From positions 23,020,913-23,084,912 of the forward strand of contig NC_046677.1 in assembly GCF_003369915.1 (NCBI RefSeq): DNA of 64,000 nucleotides, given 5' to 3'. Shown here in pieces: positions 23,795-38,700 of the stretch (positions within the stretch are counted from its first letter, which is position 1; each line of letters begins with the position of its first letter). A program made the translations under genes and the position numbers. The DNA is from Drosophila miranda (taxonomy: Eukaryota; Arthropoda; Insecta; Diptera; Drosophilidae). Below the pieces are notes generated by a model. That model had not been told where the DNA came from and searched no databases. It saw only the letters and a program-made list of their open reading frames with translations.

Positions 23795-26700
23795 TCAATG
23801 CCACGCAAACAGCGAATGCGAGACCAGCAGATAGCCCGTGGCCACAATAATGCTTCCAATCATGATAGGAAAACCCACTCTGTCGATGGGAAATATATGA
23901 ATTAATGAAGAAGAACTAGAGAAGAGTTTCCCTGGACCTACTTGAAGAACTGCAGGAAGGTGAACTTATAGCCATGCTGCTCGGCCACACCAGCACAAAC
24001 AACATTGGCCGAAGCTCCAATCAGAGTGCCATTGCCTGGGTGAGAAATCAATGTAAGTATATCTACGATCTGAGATCTCTTGTTAAACTTACCTCCCAAG
24101 CAGGCGCCCAAGGCCAGGGCCCAAACTAGAGGCTGCAGGGGCAGATTCAAGGTGCTGTTCTGCGCCAATGATATGGTGATCTTGACCATCATCGTGGTCA
24201 ATGGTATGTTATCCACAAACGCCGAAGCCACCGCAGAAACCTAGTAGTGGATAATGGAACATTTAGTACGATTAATAAAGGACTCTGTGTGGAGAAAAAC
24301 TCACCCAAAGAATGATCAGGATGGCCACCATCAAGCGCCGATCTTCGCCTACGCCCAGAATAATGCCCTCTGTCATATTGCCGATCCATTCGATTAGACC
24401 CAGCTCCGTCAATGCCTCCATGAGGATGAATAGAGCCGCAAAGAACAGAAGTGTTGACCATTCGACGCGTGCCAGTATGGCCTCCATGTCCTCGATATCG
24501 GCAAGGATGATGAGGAAAATGGCACCCAGCAGAGCCGTCCAGCCCAGGGACAGCCTCTGCAGCTCGGGCACCGAATGCAGAAAGAACAAACTGATCACAA
24601 AGAGCAGGGCAAGGGAGCACTTGACAAGCAGTTGCTTGTTGCGAATGGGATACTAGGGACCGAAAGATATACTATGTTAAGAATTCGTCAGATAAAATCC
24701 GGAAGCCTAGACCGACCTTTGCCTGGAGATTGGCCAGTGTTTGCTGATAGTTGGGAGCCGGCTCAATCACAGCCGTCATTCGTTTCTTCAGGCTCCTCTT
24801 CAAGCGGTTGACCTTCTTCATTAGGGTTTGTCGCACTAGCTCCTCGTCCTTGGAGTAGGCCGACAGACTGGCGGCGGCTCGCTTCCACACGTGTATCTCG
24901 TGGCGCAGTTCCTCCACCTCCGGTGAGTCCTTAAACTGCAGGTCGCTGATGTTGCGGAACTTGAAACGCAACTGTATGTAGGTCTGCACCATCACCAGGA
25001 GCACGCCGGGCAGCATGTGGAGCGTGAAGACAGCGAAATTGACGCCCTGTGAAATGGATGTAGACCAAACCAGTTTAAAAACCAGTTCGAAATCATAGGA
25101 AAAACTGGATCTCGGATGCTGCTTGGCAGTACTACCAGAGCCATTCAATTTATATAGTAATTATCACGAGCGGATTATAGATTCCAACCATGATGTCAGG
25201 AATAATAGGTGTATCTTTCATCGCAAGACATCTTCTAATATTCGACTGATTACTAAACAATATATGCACATAAATAAAACTAAGTATTGGCTATATATTA
25301 TATTATATTTCTAGGGGCTATGACTCACATTCTTGGATATGTAGCTATTGGAGGCGATGATGACATTTGGCGGATCCCCAACAGGTGTTAGAGCACCGCC
25401 AATGTTCGAGTAGATGACCATGCACATCAGAATGGGCACCGGATTGAGGCACATCACTTCGCAGAGTCGTATCGTGACCGGAGTCATCAGCAGCACTGTA
25501 GTCACGTTGTCCAGAAACGAGGAGAGCACGGCGGTGAACAGGCAAAGACAGTTGATTAGGGGCCACACATGTCCGTTGGTGATCTTGTAGGCGTACACGG
25601 CCAGGTAGTCAAAGACACCCGTCTCGGAGAGAATGGCCACGAGGATCATCATACCGAAGAGCAATAGAAGCGTCTCCACATCGATCCAGCCCATGATGGT
25701 GGCCATGGAGGGACGCGAATTGAGGGCCGCCAGTATACCCACCGATAGCGTGGAGGCGATGATGGCGGCAAACGTTCGGTTCACAATCTCCCAGATAATC
25801 ATGATGTAGAGACCGCAGAGCACAGCCGCCGCATAGATCACACCGTCCCGCTTGTAGATTGGCGACTCGTCCACGTTCAACTGCAGCGGCAGCTCGCCCT
25901 CGATGCTGCTAACAAACTCAAAGCTGAGCTCTGTCCTGTTGGACTGGGCCAGCCACAAGGGATCTGTGGGATTGAGCTCGAAGGTGCGTTGCTTCTTGGT
26001 GTCTACGGTGGCGTCGATGAGGTCCGGATAGACCACGTCCAGCTGCCACAGCTGGCTGGCGTTCTCGATGTACACCTCCATTCCTTCGGCATCGAAGTAG
26101 CTGCGCATCACCTGCACCTGGAGCAGGGGCAGTGGCACACTCTCGTTGATGGTCAGCTCGTTCTCCTGCAGACGGAAGGGGCCGCGTAGACCCAGGCCAA
26201 TTCGCTGCAGAGTGGATGTCGTAATGGGAAAGACTAAAGGGAGAGAAACACTTGAATATAGATATATACTTTCAAGGATTTTCTTAAAGTTACCTCTGGG
26301 TGAGCCATTTCTAGGAACACTTATCAGGCTCAGCTGGTCCACATGCTCGTTGTTGGACATAAGGAAGGCGGTGAAGACACACCAGACCACCAGGAGCACA
26401 GCTATTTTGAACCAGATCAAATACTTGACGAACTGTTGAGATATATATATAGATATATATCATAGATATCTATTTGGAAGTACCTCCTGCCACTCACCGT
26501 GCTCTTGCCATGCGTTTCCACGTCATCGTGCTGATCTTCATTATTGTTCTCCAGGTCCCTAAAAGATCCGGGGAATCACAGAAAACTGGTTGCACTAATT
26601 ACGTAAATGAAAACCGAAGCGCAAAGAACTACGAACCTGCCGTCAATGACTCGCACCTGACCCGCCTCGTTCGTCACATTGATGCCGATCTGCGTAAAGG

Positions 26701-29700
26701 CATGGGTGTCCAGTGTCGTCTCCTCGTGGGGTCCGTTCTCGAGCTGTTCGCCTGGCACGCCTGCAGTTCCGACCTCCTCTGGAGGCAGAGGATCGCCATC
26801 TGCAATAGAAACAATAATAAAAACAAGTCAAAGCATTTACAATTTATGTGTGTCTCTTAACCGGGGCCAGGGTCCACGCATATTGGCAAATAATTGTGCG
26901 TAAATTGCCTCCCCATTCGGTGTTCTCGCAAGGACACCTCGCGGACAACTGTCGCAGGAAGTAATTCCAAGTGCCAGCTTGCCAGTTGCCACGCGTATAC
27001 ATTGTTTTATTAGCCCACGTGCACGCGGCCATAGAAGCAAGGCTGAAAGTCTAAAAATATCCATCAATGACCATGGAGAAGCTCGAGGACTCACCAAGTC
27101 AGAGACTGATGCTTGAAAATGTTCGCATTGAATTTCTCTAAATGCTGTATTCTTAAATAACCCAAATGTAATACAATAATCTTGTACATAGACTTTCTAT
27201 GAATCTTTTCTAGACTTTCGAAAGCTATGCGCATTATGTGACGGAAATACTCGTAGTGTAGAGTGGACCCAGTCCATTATTACCATAATTTAGTGCACCT
27301 CAAATAGTGCGTCCGTCACAGACAATTGAAAAGGCTATACTTGGCCGCAAGTCGACCGGATTTTTGGTATGCAAATCAGGCGGAACCCAGGCCCCGGCGG
27401 AGTGGACTTGCAGCAGCCCAATGTCAATGACGACGACGGCAACGACGACGCAAATGGCAATAAAAAATTCTACAATAATTACAGCAATAAAAAAGGTAGC
27501 AAAACCAACAACAACAGGTTGAGGGGCAGGCTCGTAAAAAAAGGGAATTAAGGTTGCCACATTCGAAGGGAAGAGAGGGAGGGAGGGAGTATGGGGAGGT
27601 AGAGAAAACCACTTACCGCCATGTAAACGCTCGTGCTCCTGGCGAAATGAGGCTAGACTGGGATCCTGACGAATGCGCTCGGGCAGGGTACGCCAGACTT
27701 GTAAGGCACCTTCTGTTACTTCGCTGCATGTGTGGAACGGGAGCAGGAGCAATGCCAAGAGCAGGATTTGGAGTAGGGGCAGCATCGGAACAGTTCATGG
27801 ATGGTGGATTTTTGTTACACATTGGGGAGCAATGAAATGGGCGGCGCCACCGATTCCGAGAATGAAAGAAAAGAAATAAGCGGAGAATAAAGATTTAATA
27901 AGATTACTTGACTTGTTTAGGAATTTGTTTGCTCAGGTGCAAGGGCGTGGCACGTCTGCCCATGCCAATGCCAAAGATTCAATAAATTTTCAAGCACTTC
28001 CATATTGATTTTTCTGCCAAACATTCGGCGAGGCTGCGGGCTGTTGCGCGTGCAACAATTTTGTGTCTATTTGATGTGACTCTTATGTACATACTACAAT
28101 ATACATATATTCGTGCAGTCTTTAAATTGTTTGGCCCTAAAAGGGTTTGGTTTGGCATTTTTTCTCGGTCCCCCAGCTTATGCCCCATGAAGCGGAAATT
28201 CAATTGTGGTTAAGGAAAGTGGTGCGCAATCTTCTTAGTGTGAAATCTGATTGACAACAAATCTCTAAGAGCAATAAAATAAGATTTAAGCACATATATT
28301 TGAAGAGTGTATTAAGGGAAAAGGAATAAATAAATTGGGTGTGTGGGAAAATACTAGGAAATGCTTTCAAATGGGGATAAGTGAGTCATGAAAATGGAAC
28401 AGCAAACAAACTCTTTGACTTGAGGAAAAACCAACAAATTGATTCGGGTTTGGTGTGATTTAAATAATACTGAAAATAAGGTTGAAGCCGAGAGCTTCTG
28501 TAGGATATGGGGATACATACATACATATTTCTTACTTAGTTGGTAAGATAAACAGATTTATGTGCTGTTTATATCTTTAGCATAGGAGTCTACAAAAATA
28601 TATCTTAGATATGATTTATAATTCTAAATCCAAATGCTGATCATTTTCAATGTAAAGCGGAGCCATCTCCAGAACTAATTTAAAAGAGATTCGTAGACCC
28701 CAATTAAAGCGCATGTTGGTGGCGCAATTCCAGACCAGCCTTAAGGTCAAAGCAGCCCCGTCAGCGTTTTCAGAACCGACCCTTGGCTCGGCTCGGCAGA
28801 GACTGCCTGTCTGTCTGTCCATTTATAATGGCAATAAATTATTGTTTTCAGTTTTATTGGCAGTGCTTTTTCCATTTCAAATGCAAGTTTAATGACTCTT
28901 TGCCATAATTTCTGAAATAAGACCTAAGCAGCTGGGGACTGCCACTTGTTGGGGAAGAAAAACCTTCATTTCCTCGGCACTCACGAGTGTACCCGTACGA
29001 GTATGGGTATGAGTGTGTGTATTCCCTAAAGTAATGGTATCATTGAGTGCATTCAGAGTCGCATCACGTGTGCCGACTGAATAAATGCAATTTGTAGACT
29101 TGATTCAAGTGGCCACACAAATCTTAATTCAGTATGTTCAACTAAATTTACTTAACTCTCAGTTAGAACGATGAAAAGTGCTCGAAATAAATGTGTGTGG
29201 TGTACTCATAAATTATATTTACTTAAATTTAAATTAGCTTTTGTTGATGGACACGAACAATGTTGACATATGTATGCACACAGAAACAAAGACAAGACCG
29301 CCAAAGTAATGCTGACACTGATTTTGCTAAAAGACCCACATGCGACTACCATATACACATGTATAGATATACATACACATATGTATCTATATAGGTCTGG
29401 GAAATGCTAAATATTAAAGAACACGACACTTCAGCTTGAACTTGCCTCAATTGCTCGACTTAGACTTTCGTGTGTTCTCGTCTTCGTACATCATTTAAAT
29501 GGGGTTAAACTATAGGATTTGTCATTGCATGTACATATGTATATATTATTTCAGGCAGCTTTCTTTCTTTCAGCGTTGCTTACTAGCGAAATATGTACAC
29601 TATTGAATATTATTACTTGAAAGAAGTCATCTAGAGAGATCGCATTCGACCTATATAAATTATTTTCTTGGGGAGTTACAGCTGATAGAATGACTATAGT

Positions 29701-32700
29701 AGTCTCCGGATCTGGGGCTGACTCGTATAAAGTTCTATACTAAGCAACAAATATAAGTGCGCTGGCAGATTAATGACAGCTATGGTCTTACATATACATA
29801 TAATATATATGGATTATTGCAACACTTTCAATTAAAAACTGATAATTTCTATGGCATCCATGTACCAGTAAATGGCATATTAATCCATTTCATTATAGTA
29901 TTCAACTGAAAGAACGGAAAGTAGGCAGTCTGTGAGGACTAGTCAATGATTTTGTTGATGATTCTTAAGGCATTCAACAGCTACTTTATGTCACTGCTTT
30001 TTCACGCTCCGGCACTCAAGCACTCCGGGGCACTTCAGAGCACCGGCTGCCCCTCTCCGGCTGAAGTGGTCGTGTCACAGATTGATTCGATGTCAGCACA
30101 AACAAACACTGACTCCTACACATATATGGACAAATTGTGCAAAGGACTATCATTAGCAGGAGCCAAACGAGTTTTCTGCTCGACTGCAGCCCCCTGACAA
30201 TTTGTCGGTTTTCAATTGGGTTTTTCGTGGGGGCTGGCAGACAGCCCAGCCAGGGGGCGACTGTGGCTAAAGATGACAAGGCTCTTAAGGCTAGAACACA
30301 ATTCATTTTCGCCTGTCGCTCTAATCCAACCAGAAACACATACTCATCCTCGTATGAGTAATCCTCGGAGCTGTTGTTGTAATTATATGACATCCTTAAC
30401 GTTGCTAGGCCTTCGACGTAACAACAGACGTAGGGCCGGGCTCAGACGACCGTCAGGTTGCCAAGGCTAAGGGAATATGACACTCGCGAGTCGCGACGGC
30501 TCCTGTTTTGTGTGTGGGAGGTGCAGCCGAGATAAATAACAGAATTTCCGAGAACAGAACAGAACAGAACGTATTATTACGTAAATTGCTATTTTTGTTC
30601 ACACACACGCGATGCGATGCGAAGCGATGGATGAGCTTTAATATGGCAGCCGAAAAAAATTGTAAATTTCCTTTGTTAATCGCATATTTTGCCGCTGTGC
30701 ACGAGCCGATACTGGATACTGAAAATGGATACTGAAAGGGAGCTTCAATTAAAAGGCGCGCCTGTCTCTCGGTTTTTCCACTGCACTGTGGTGATGTCGC
30801 GTGCCCTTTTTCGGTTTTCGGTCACTTTACAGTCGCTGTTTATTCGCCGTTGATCGTGACTCTGTTGATCCCCTATACTCGCGGTACTAACTGCCATGCA
30901 CAGTTTTTTACCCTATTTTGTAGGTTTTAATGTCGCCGTCGTCGTCGTTGTCGCAGCTGGCTCAGCTGCAGTCGCAGCAGCGCAGAAGCAGAGCGCAAAA
31001 GAAGGTACAAATAAAGAATTTCCTGATACTCTTCATCAGTTATCTCTCGCGGGCCGCGCTTTGCTCATTATTCGCATTTATGCTTTCTCTCCCGATCCCG
31101 CTGCCACTGCCACTGCCATCACTCACTGCCACTGCAAAGTGCACTCAAAGCTCAACCAGTCAACCGTTTGGCGGCGGCGCTCTTCCTCTGAGCGTCGGCT
31201 TTGACTCGACGCGACCTAACCCGAGCCGAGCACACTCCTCCACACTCCTCTCACACCCCAAAGCGCACAGCGCACCGCTATGCTATGCCGTTCTATTCTT
31301 CATTTTCGGCTTTCGCTTTGCTTTCGCTCTCTTGTTGTCGTTGTTGGCGTTGGCTTATTTGCACTTCTTTCAATTACACTTGATTTATCATATTTGACAG
31401 TTGCGCCGCGATCAGAAGCAATCTTGCGCTGCGCTACACTCGGATCTGTGGGGAGTATTTGGTATATTGTATTAATGATTTTATTCTACCTTTCCGCTTT
31501 TACTTTAGATACCAAAGAGAGGTTAAATATTTACTTGACCATCGAAACTAATCGAATTAATATAGTGAATTCAGTACCATATGAAAGTCGGTGGCACTTT
31601 AATATCAACACTGACCTATGCACATAGGTATGTGCATACATATGTACTTATTTAGTTACCTTTTTGATTATATTTTTCTTACTGCACAATTAATCCATAC
31701 TTATTTTGATTAAAATTCACATAAATTTCGATTTTTCTTCGCTCATAACTATACGAGTAACCCTAGAAAATGTTCAGCAATTTGTTTCTCTTTGTCAACA
31801 CGATTTGATGACACGAGATGAGCGCTCTGACATCAGCTCGTTTGCGGGACATATGTACATATGTATGTATATATGCATATATGTACATTTGTTCACAATG
31901 CAACTTGAAGGAGGTATCAGCTGAAATAACACATTTAAAATATATATGTACATATCTGTATACTCCTGTCCCAATTATCCAGTTAAGGAGTGTGCAAATT
32001 ATGAAATAGTCAACGTTCTCTGAAATCAGTTTAAATTGAAGACATACTCGTACTTAGTGGCTTCTTGGAAAGACCTTGAAGTTCAAGGGTGCTTTCAATT
32101 CCCATGCAAATTTGGTTCGAGCATCGTATGGGATGGTATAGGAAATGGATCCCAATCAGAGCCGCCCGCACGTGGCTCCAAATTCAAAAAGCCACCCCAT
32201 TGAGAGGAGGACGAGTACAATCTCCGGCGCCGAGTCATCGCCTGTCAAAAGTTTGGCAGACGCATATCAAAGAAATGTTTCTTGCCAAATAAGCAGAAAA
32301 TATTTTAAGCTCCAAAGTTGCGCTCCAGCTTACTGCTGAGTGCCGAGTGCGGTATGGCAACCACCTGCGCTGACGTCACAGGTGTTCTTGCCAGCTTGCA
32401 TAATACGGAGAAGGTAATGTAATACTTTTCCCGTTGCGTTGGCCAATAGATTAGAAAATCATACCGGGCCAGGGACAGCGCTGCTGCAGCAGCGGCAACA
32501 GCAGCGGTGGCTGCGGCGACAGAGGTGGGAAGTGAAAACCGACACCGCCAGCCACCTAATGATAGCGATTCGACGCTTGGCTAATGAAAAAAAGTCTTCA
32601 AGCATGAAAATAATGTCTCCAATGTTTACCAAAGCTGTCTCCGCCACTGTTTTGCCATACTGAGTCGGACAGTCGGACGGACAGACAACAACAACGACAA

Positions 32701-35700
32701 CAAAAAGTGCAATTTAATTGAAACGAGAGCGTGCGCTTGAGAGTTTCGCATTACAACGGCACATGGATGATAATTCTTCGAATGTCAGCGCCAGCCGTGG
32801 GCATGGCATAAGCTGGCATAACCTTGAAATCGGGTTCGAGACGAAACGGGAATTGTCAACATTGATAATTTAGCACAATTTCTGGATAAACTCTTTAAAT
32901 TAGTGCAGCGTTAAAAGACTCATTGGAATAATGATAATATTTAATGCAGAACTTTTCGTTTCTCAGGCAATTTAAATATTTCCATGAGTTTTATTGACTT
33001 CAATAGTTAGTTATTATTCGAAAACCAACGTGTTATGGGAGGGATACTGCCTCTCCCATCAACTTGCTAATTGAACATAAAACATTAATAATCTCATGCC
33101 TAACCATCTTTAAGGCTAACTATTCACTGTACTATTGTCTCACTCTTTTATCATTTATCCAGTTGCTCAATACAATTACCAGTAAAGTAAGTGGCATACT
33201 GGTGGACATATTTCCATACGTCATGTGCGCATTCGAAACAGCTGATCGGCACGCCCGACTAAGCAGAACTGATCGGAAAATACATTCTAATGCTTCCCAC
33301 TTTCCTGCTAATCGCTGCTAATTTTAAAAAGAATTGTTTTATTGTTTGGGTTTAAATTTTACGGAAATGATTTTCGAGCTGAAATCTGATATCTATTAAC
33401 TTGATTGGTGATTTGCATTGAATGACTTTTCTACTTATTAGAACTCAGTATTTAAAGCTTATATCTACAAAACCCTATTAACTTAGAACAAATTTTCGAC
33501 AGTTAATATCACAAGAGATTATTCAATTGGGTAAATTATTAGTCAGATACCTAAAATGTTTATCTGTTTTACGAGTAGAAGATATTATGGTGCTCACTTA
33601 TTGGCAGACACTTGCTGGGCTTGCTTGCTGAGGCGAGCTTAAGAGAAAAGCGGATTTAAAAATTAATTAAGTTCGAGTTGAGAAGTCTCTATTGTACCAG
33701 GTTTTATGAGTCGATTTGCGAACAATGTGTTTCTGTTTCCATTTGTCTTTATCAATAAAAATTCTCTGAAAGTACCAATTCCATTGATTAAGATCAACAG
33801 CAATCGAGATACACATATAGAAGCCCGCAGGGCTTGTTCGTGATCTTTATCTATTCATAGAAATCAATTTCTAAAAATAAACTGAGAATAGAAAATATTC
33901 CTTACTTAAGTATGAAAACATCTCGAGTGGTATATATTTGAGAGTGCACGCACTTTATCCATTTGTTAAATTAAATGAACACGCGCTCATCAAACAGTTT
34001 TGCTCGTATTCTTCGGGATTACGGATACTCGTATATTAAATCAACTTAAACTTACTTAAGCAAGGCGTGCGCACACCCACACCCACTACATACATACATA
34101 TACATATGTATCTGAATAGGCTATACTTAGTTGGACGTGCTTATACATACATATATACATATGTAGGTCATTGTGCGACAAAGTTGATAACAAAATTACA
34201 GACAGACCCGAAAAAAAAATATAAAAACGTAATTTCATCCAGTCGGTCACTCGTTGGTCCGCCGCCTCTCGTCGCGTCCAAGTCCCGTTTCGTTCCGTTC
34301 CGTTCCGTCAGCGGGGATGTCATTCATGTGGCGCTTTCAATGCGACACGCTTCATTAATTTTTTCGAGAATTGAAAGCCTGGAACCGCACTGGCTAGCTG
34401 AGTGGATTGTACCCGCCGCCACTGCCACCGCCGATTCATGTGTGTGGTTGACTTTAAAGTTTATTTATAACCCCAAGAGGAGGAGGCTTTCGTGGCAGGG
34501 AGGGTATGCTGTGCCATACGCTTGAGCCTTCTCAGTTCTCAATCCCGATTATCATGTTAAATCTCTTGATGGCGCGGCGCAACGGTAACTTTCCATTGCG
34601 AAAAATGTGAGTTAATTAATTGAACAACGCGCTTGGCCCGACACGTTTCAATTGCCAACCCAGTGATCCGATCCAATCCGATCCGCACCAAGCTCCAGCA
34701 CCAGCACCAGCACCAGTTCCACAGAAGCAAATCGCACACGTTCCTAATGACTTCATAGTCACACGTTCGCAACGACGAATACGCCACCATAAACATTAGA
34801 ACTGTGCCTGGGAATAGCCATTCCGACCATGTGGGAAGCTACTGCAGGAGGGGAGGGGAACAACATGCAGCTGGAGGTGTAGTATGCAAATAGCTGGCAT
34901 AACAGGAGTGCCGCCTTGTACATTTGAATTTGTAATTTCTACATATTCTATAACTGATTCTCGTTTACAGCATCATCGTGCATTGTACATCGAAGTGCAG
35001 TTATTGAACGTATGATTTAAACATGGGAGTTTTTTTATAGCCCTTCACTTGTTCCAAACAAAAGGTATACTGTACTCGTATGGACGAGATAATACCATAT
35101 CCACAATTTAAAGGGAGATTCAAAATACAAATAAAAACCAACCTCTATTTCTATATTTTCTTCACTTTTTTCACAGTAAATACGTATGTATATGGCTAAG
35201 TAAATGCTATCTTATGGCTAGTATATCAACTAAAGCTGTTCCAGACAGAACTCTTCTTGAGAAAAAATGTTTAAAACCGCTTCTTGGGCTTGCGTTCAAG
35301 TGTATTTTACAAATTTATAAAAGCTGAATAAAAAAATAATGATTGCATATTTTTTAATTTATGGAAATTCAGGTAAACAACTATAATCGATGCAAACAAT
35401 TTCTATATTTTGTACTGATCAAATAAAAATTAAGTGGAGCACAATTTGTACTGAAAAGCATCTTTTCTATGTAAATAGAATGGTATAAATTTATATTAAT
35501 GTTATTTATGAGAGTAGTATTTTTGTCGCTCCACTACGGCCGACCTCCGTCTCCTGCAGCTGTCACCCTACCACACCCGACCTTTCCTTTTGTATGTCAA
35601 TCTGGGCTCACAGCTGGTCGGGTCGCATGAGGGGCAACCAACTGCACTGTGCCTTAACCCAATTTCAGCATTAAATGTTTTAATTATTCATGTGGCCATG

Positions 35701-38700
35701 TTTGTGGCACTTGCTGTCGTCAGCAGAAGCACTCACGCACACGCTCATATCCTTCCAGGCTCATAATCACATTTTGAATGTGCTAAGAACAATGCAGAAT
35801 TTCTCGAGGCAGGGCAGGGTAGGGGGATTAAGCTAGAGGCAGGGCAGGGGCACACTTACCGCCCATGACCTTGTCGGCTCAGACGAGGTCGTCGCGTTGG
35901 ACGCGTTTTTTGCAAGAATTTTCACTCGCGAACTAAGCAGAGACTGTCTCCCCAAAGTTTGACCCACATTGGAAGGGGAAGGGGTGCGACGGCGTTGATG
36001 GCTTCCCATTTTTAACTGCTGCCCAGCCCAGCCCATGGGGCGAATGAGCGATGTGGCAGTGCATACGCACTGCTGTCCCATTCAAATTGGTTTCCCTCTT
36101 CTAGGCATTGGGTCAACATTTGTCGATTATCCGACAAAACATGGAAGACAAATTGAGAATTAATTGCTGAAGTCAACGAACGTCTTCGTTTTCCCTTCTT
36201 TTTTGTTGATTTTGACCCAACGAATTAATTGGTATTGCTCTTGGACAACTTTCACTCAGAGAATTCCAGGCACGTTGCCAGGACACTTTGAGGACCCAAC
36301 GGCATGCATGCCCCACTGAGCTGTCTGATTGATGGATAGATTGATTTGCTAGAATGCCAATACGAGTGCCGTACCTGATTGCCCTCAAAGAAAATATGCC
36401 GATGAATTCCATTCAAATTCAATGAATTATTATTGTTTTCTATTGGAACATGGAGTCGAGCGGAAACGAGATTCCCATATTCGTCCTGTTTTTGTTTCTG
36501 GAAACGGAAATTAAATGTTTGTTGCGAGACTGCCACATCTTGATGTGGCACGCCACACATGTTGCTGCCATTCGACGTAAATTAGACCCAAACGGAGAAC
36601 GTTTTTATGTTCATGTTTATGTTGTGGTCGAGACTATGCCTGCCATTCCAAGGAATGGGTCCAGAGCACGTGTCTTAGACTTGGGCACAAGAAACACACA
36701 ACTAAACATATAAATATACGTGTTTTTATGCATTAACGGAAATCATCCTAGGAGATACCAGTTCCAGGATAGAAACCTTGTAATGGCAGAGCTATAAAGA
36801 CACCAAATACCACACAAGGAACCTTCAAATCTTCAAAGGAAATAACCAAAAGGAAATCCCATGTCTATGAGTAGTTCCCCTGAAATTCAACAGGACCGAA
36901 TGCTTTCATCCGAATCACAAGAGGCGCTTCTGCTTATGTTTAAGGTCCTAAGAGACCCGTTTGGTTCGTGATTAGATTCAGGATCATGAAAATGATTATC
37001 GAAGTGTCCCAACAAAACTGAAGTAGGTGAAGTGGTACTTTATTATAGCAGTCCCGAATTTCAAAGAAAATTCTGTTTTGATTGGGATGGATTTAACAAA
37101 AAAAATCGAACCTTTGGCTTTCTTTGGACAATTTTTTGAATAATTTGAAAGTGTGTAAAGTAATCAAAACACCGTTTTTCATTGACTCCATTGAATTCCG
37201 CCTACCCAAAGGATAAACACCAAGCGTCCCAATCCACAGGAATGATGGATCTCTAAAGCACAAATCGGGAATTCCTTTCATTGGTAGCCTATTTTTAGGT
37301 AAGACCACTTCAACTAATTTATTCATTCAATTAATATACAGTATGCGTATCAATTTAGACAAACAATAAATTTTGTTTCCAAACTTGGATATCACATTTC
37401 AATGGTTTTATCTTAGCGGGGCCTAAAGGGATACCTCCTTTTCCGTGGATTATTTACCCATTGCTGGAACTCATTTGTTATGGTCACTTTCTCGAGGTCT
37501 CGAGGCGAAAAGTGCGGCAAAGTGAGCATTCCAAAAAACCACAAAATAAACGTGGCAACTGCAGTTGTCACAGCTCCAATAATCCAATACTCGTTTTCCA
37601 GATATGTTTCTACGCTCAACAAGCCCCAATTGAGGCACAAATGTTGCGCTGCTTGGCAGAGCCAAGCCTCCAGCCAGCACCACAGCTTCAGGTTAAAGAA
37701 CTCCAAAATAACCAGCGATGCAAAGGTGCCAACAAAGTACTGCGCCAAACACGACAAATGCACCCCATCCTTGATGTACATATTGATATCCCAAGCGAGC
37801 AGCATTGCGGCTAGAAGGAATATGAAGCTGCCCAATTGCGGGGCTGGCGAACAGCTGTTCTCAAACTGCAGTCGAACTGCGTACAGCAAGGCAGCTGTGG
37901 CAACCGCCCAGAATGGACCCATATATAGGAATATCTTTTAACAATTCTAACACGAAATAGAAGTAAAAACTTTGTGTTTTTGAAGTAAAATGCTATTCAG
38001 ACTGTTTCTTTTAAGGTAATGCCAATGCCTAGATAGGATTTGTGTGACGTTTATTGTATTTGAATCCGGAGTGTGTACTGTACTCCAAATTGTAGCTCTC
38101 ATGAATTCCATCATCGAACGTCATGCTGCCAAAGGAACTATTCCCCTAAACCCTATTTATAGCTAAGCCAAATTGTATTACAGTCATCTTCATAGAAAAT
38201 ATTTCAATTATATTATCTATGTATATTTAATCTTTTGATGGAAAAACATCATCAGCAAATGTTTGTACTGGTTGTATCTCAAAGTTATCTTAAATCCATC
38301 TGAATGGATCCATAAAATATTTATGTACACGTATCTAAATCACTTGTTTTACGGGTAGGGGTAGGGGATTATGGTATGATCCACTTACTTTGGCTGTGGG
38401 AACTTGTCGCTCTTGGTGGAGGCCTGGCGGTGCGGCCACAGCCGCTTGCTCACCTTCATCCGCATCTTGAAGGGCCAAATGTTCTTGCGCTTCTTGTGGA
38501 CACTCGGCACCCGGACACCCCCCGACCCACTCCGGCGCCGCGATACCGTTGATCCGGCACTGTGACCCACTGTGGCCGTGTCTGTCGTCTGGCGTTGGTG
38601 TTGATTGGCAGGGGGCTGGGACTCTGCCAAGGGACTAGGTGCGGCGTGAACCCGAACTGGCGCAATTTTGACGTTTTGTGGAAGGCCGGACAAAGTGGGG

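Noticed and set aside
30016-30393. 125-codon minus-strand frame starting [18 protein letters not shown]
   Set aside because: The N terminus looks attractive as a hoe1 first exon, but I found no donor in the required phase 2, and the rest has arbitrary composition.
30780-31300. GC-richer block possibly acting as an alternative hoe1 promoter
   Set aside because: There is no recognisable core promoter combination, and base composition alone does not support it.
35833-36081. Minus-strand frame ending at a strong GTAAGTG donor near 35861
   Set aside because: The frame is not in the phase needed for hoe1 exon 2, and the peptide is arbitrary. A non-coding exon cannot be excluded.
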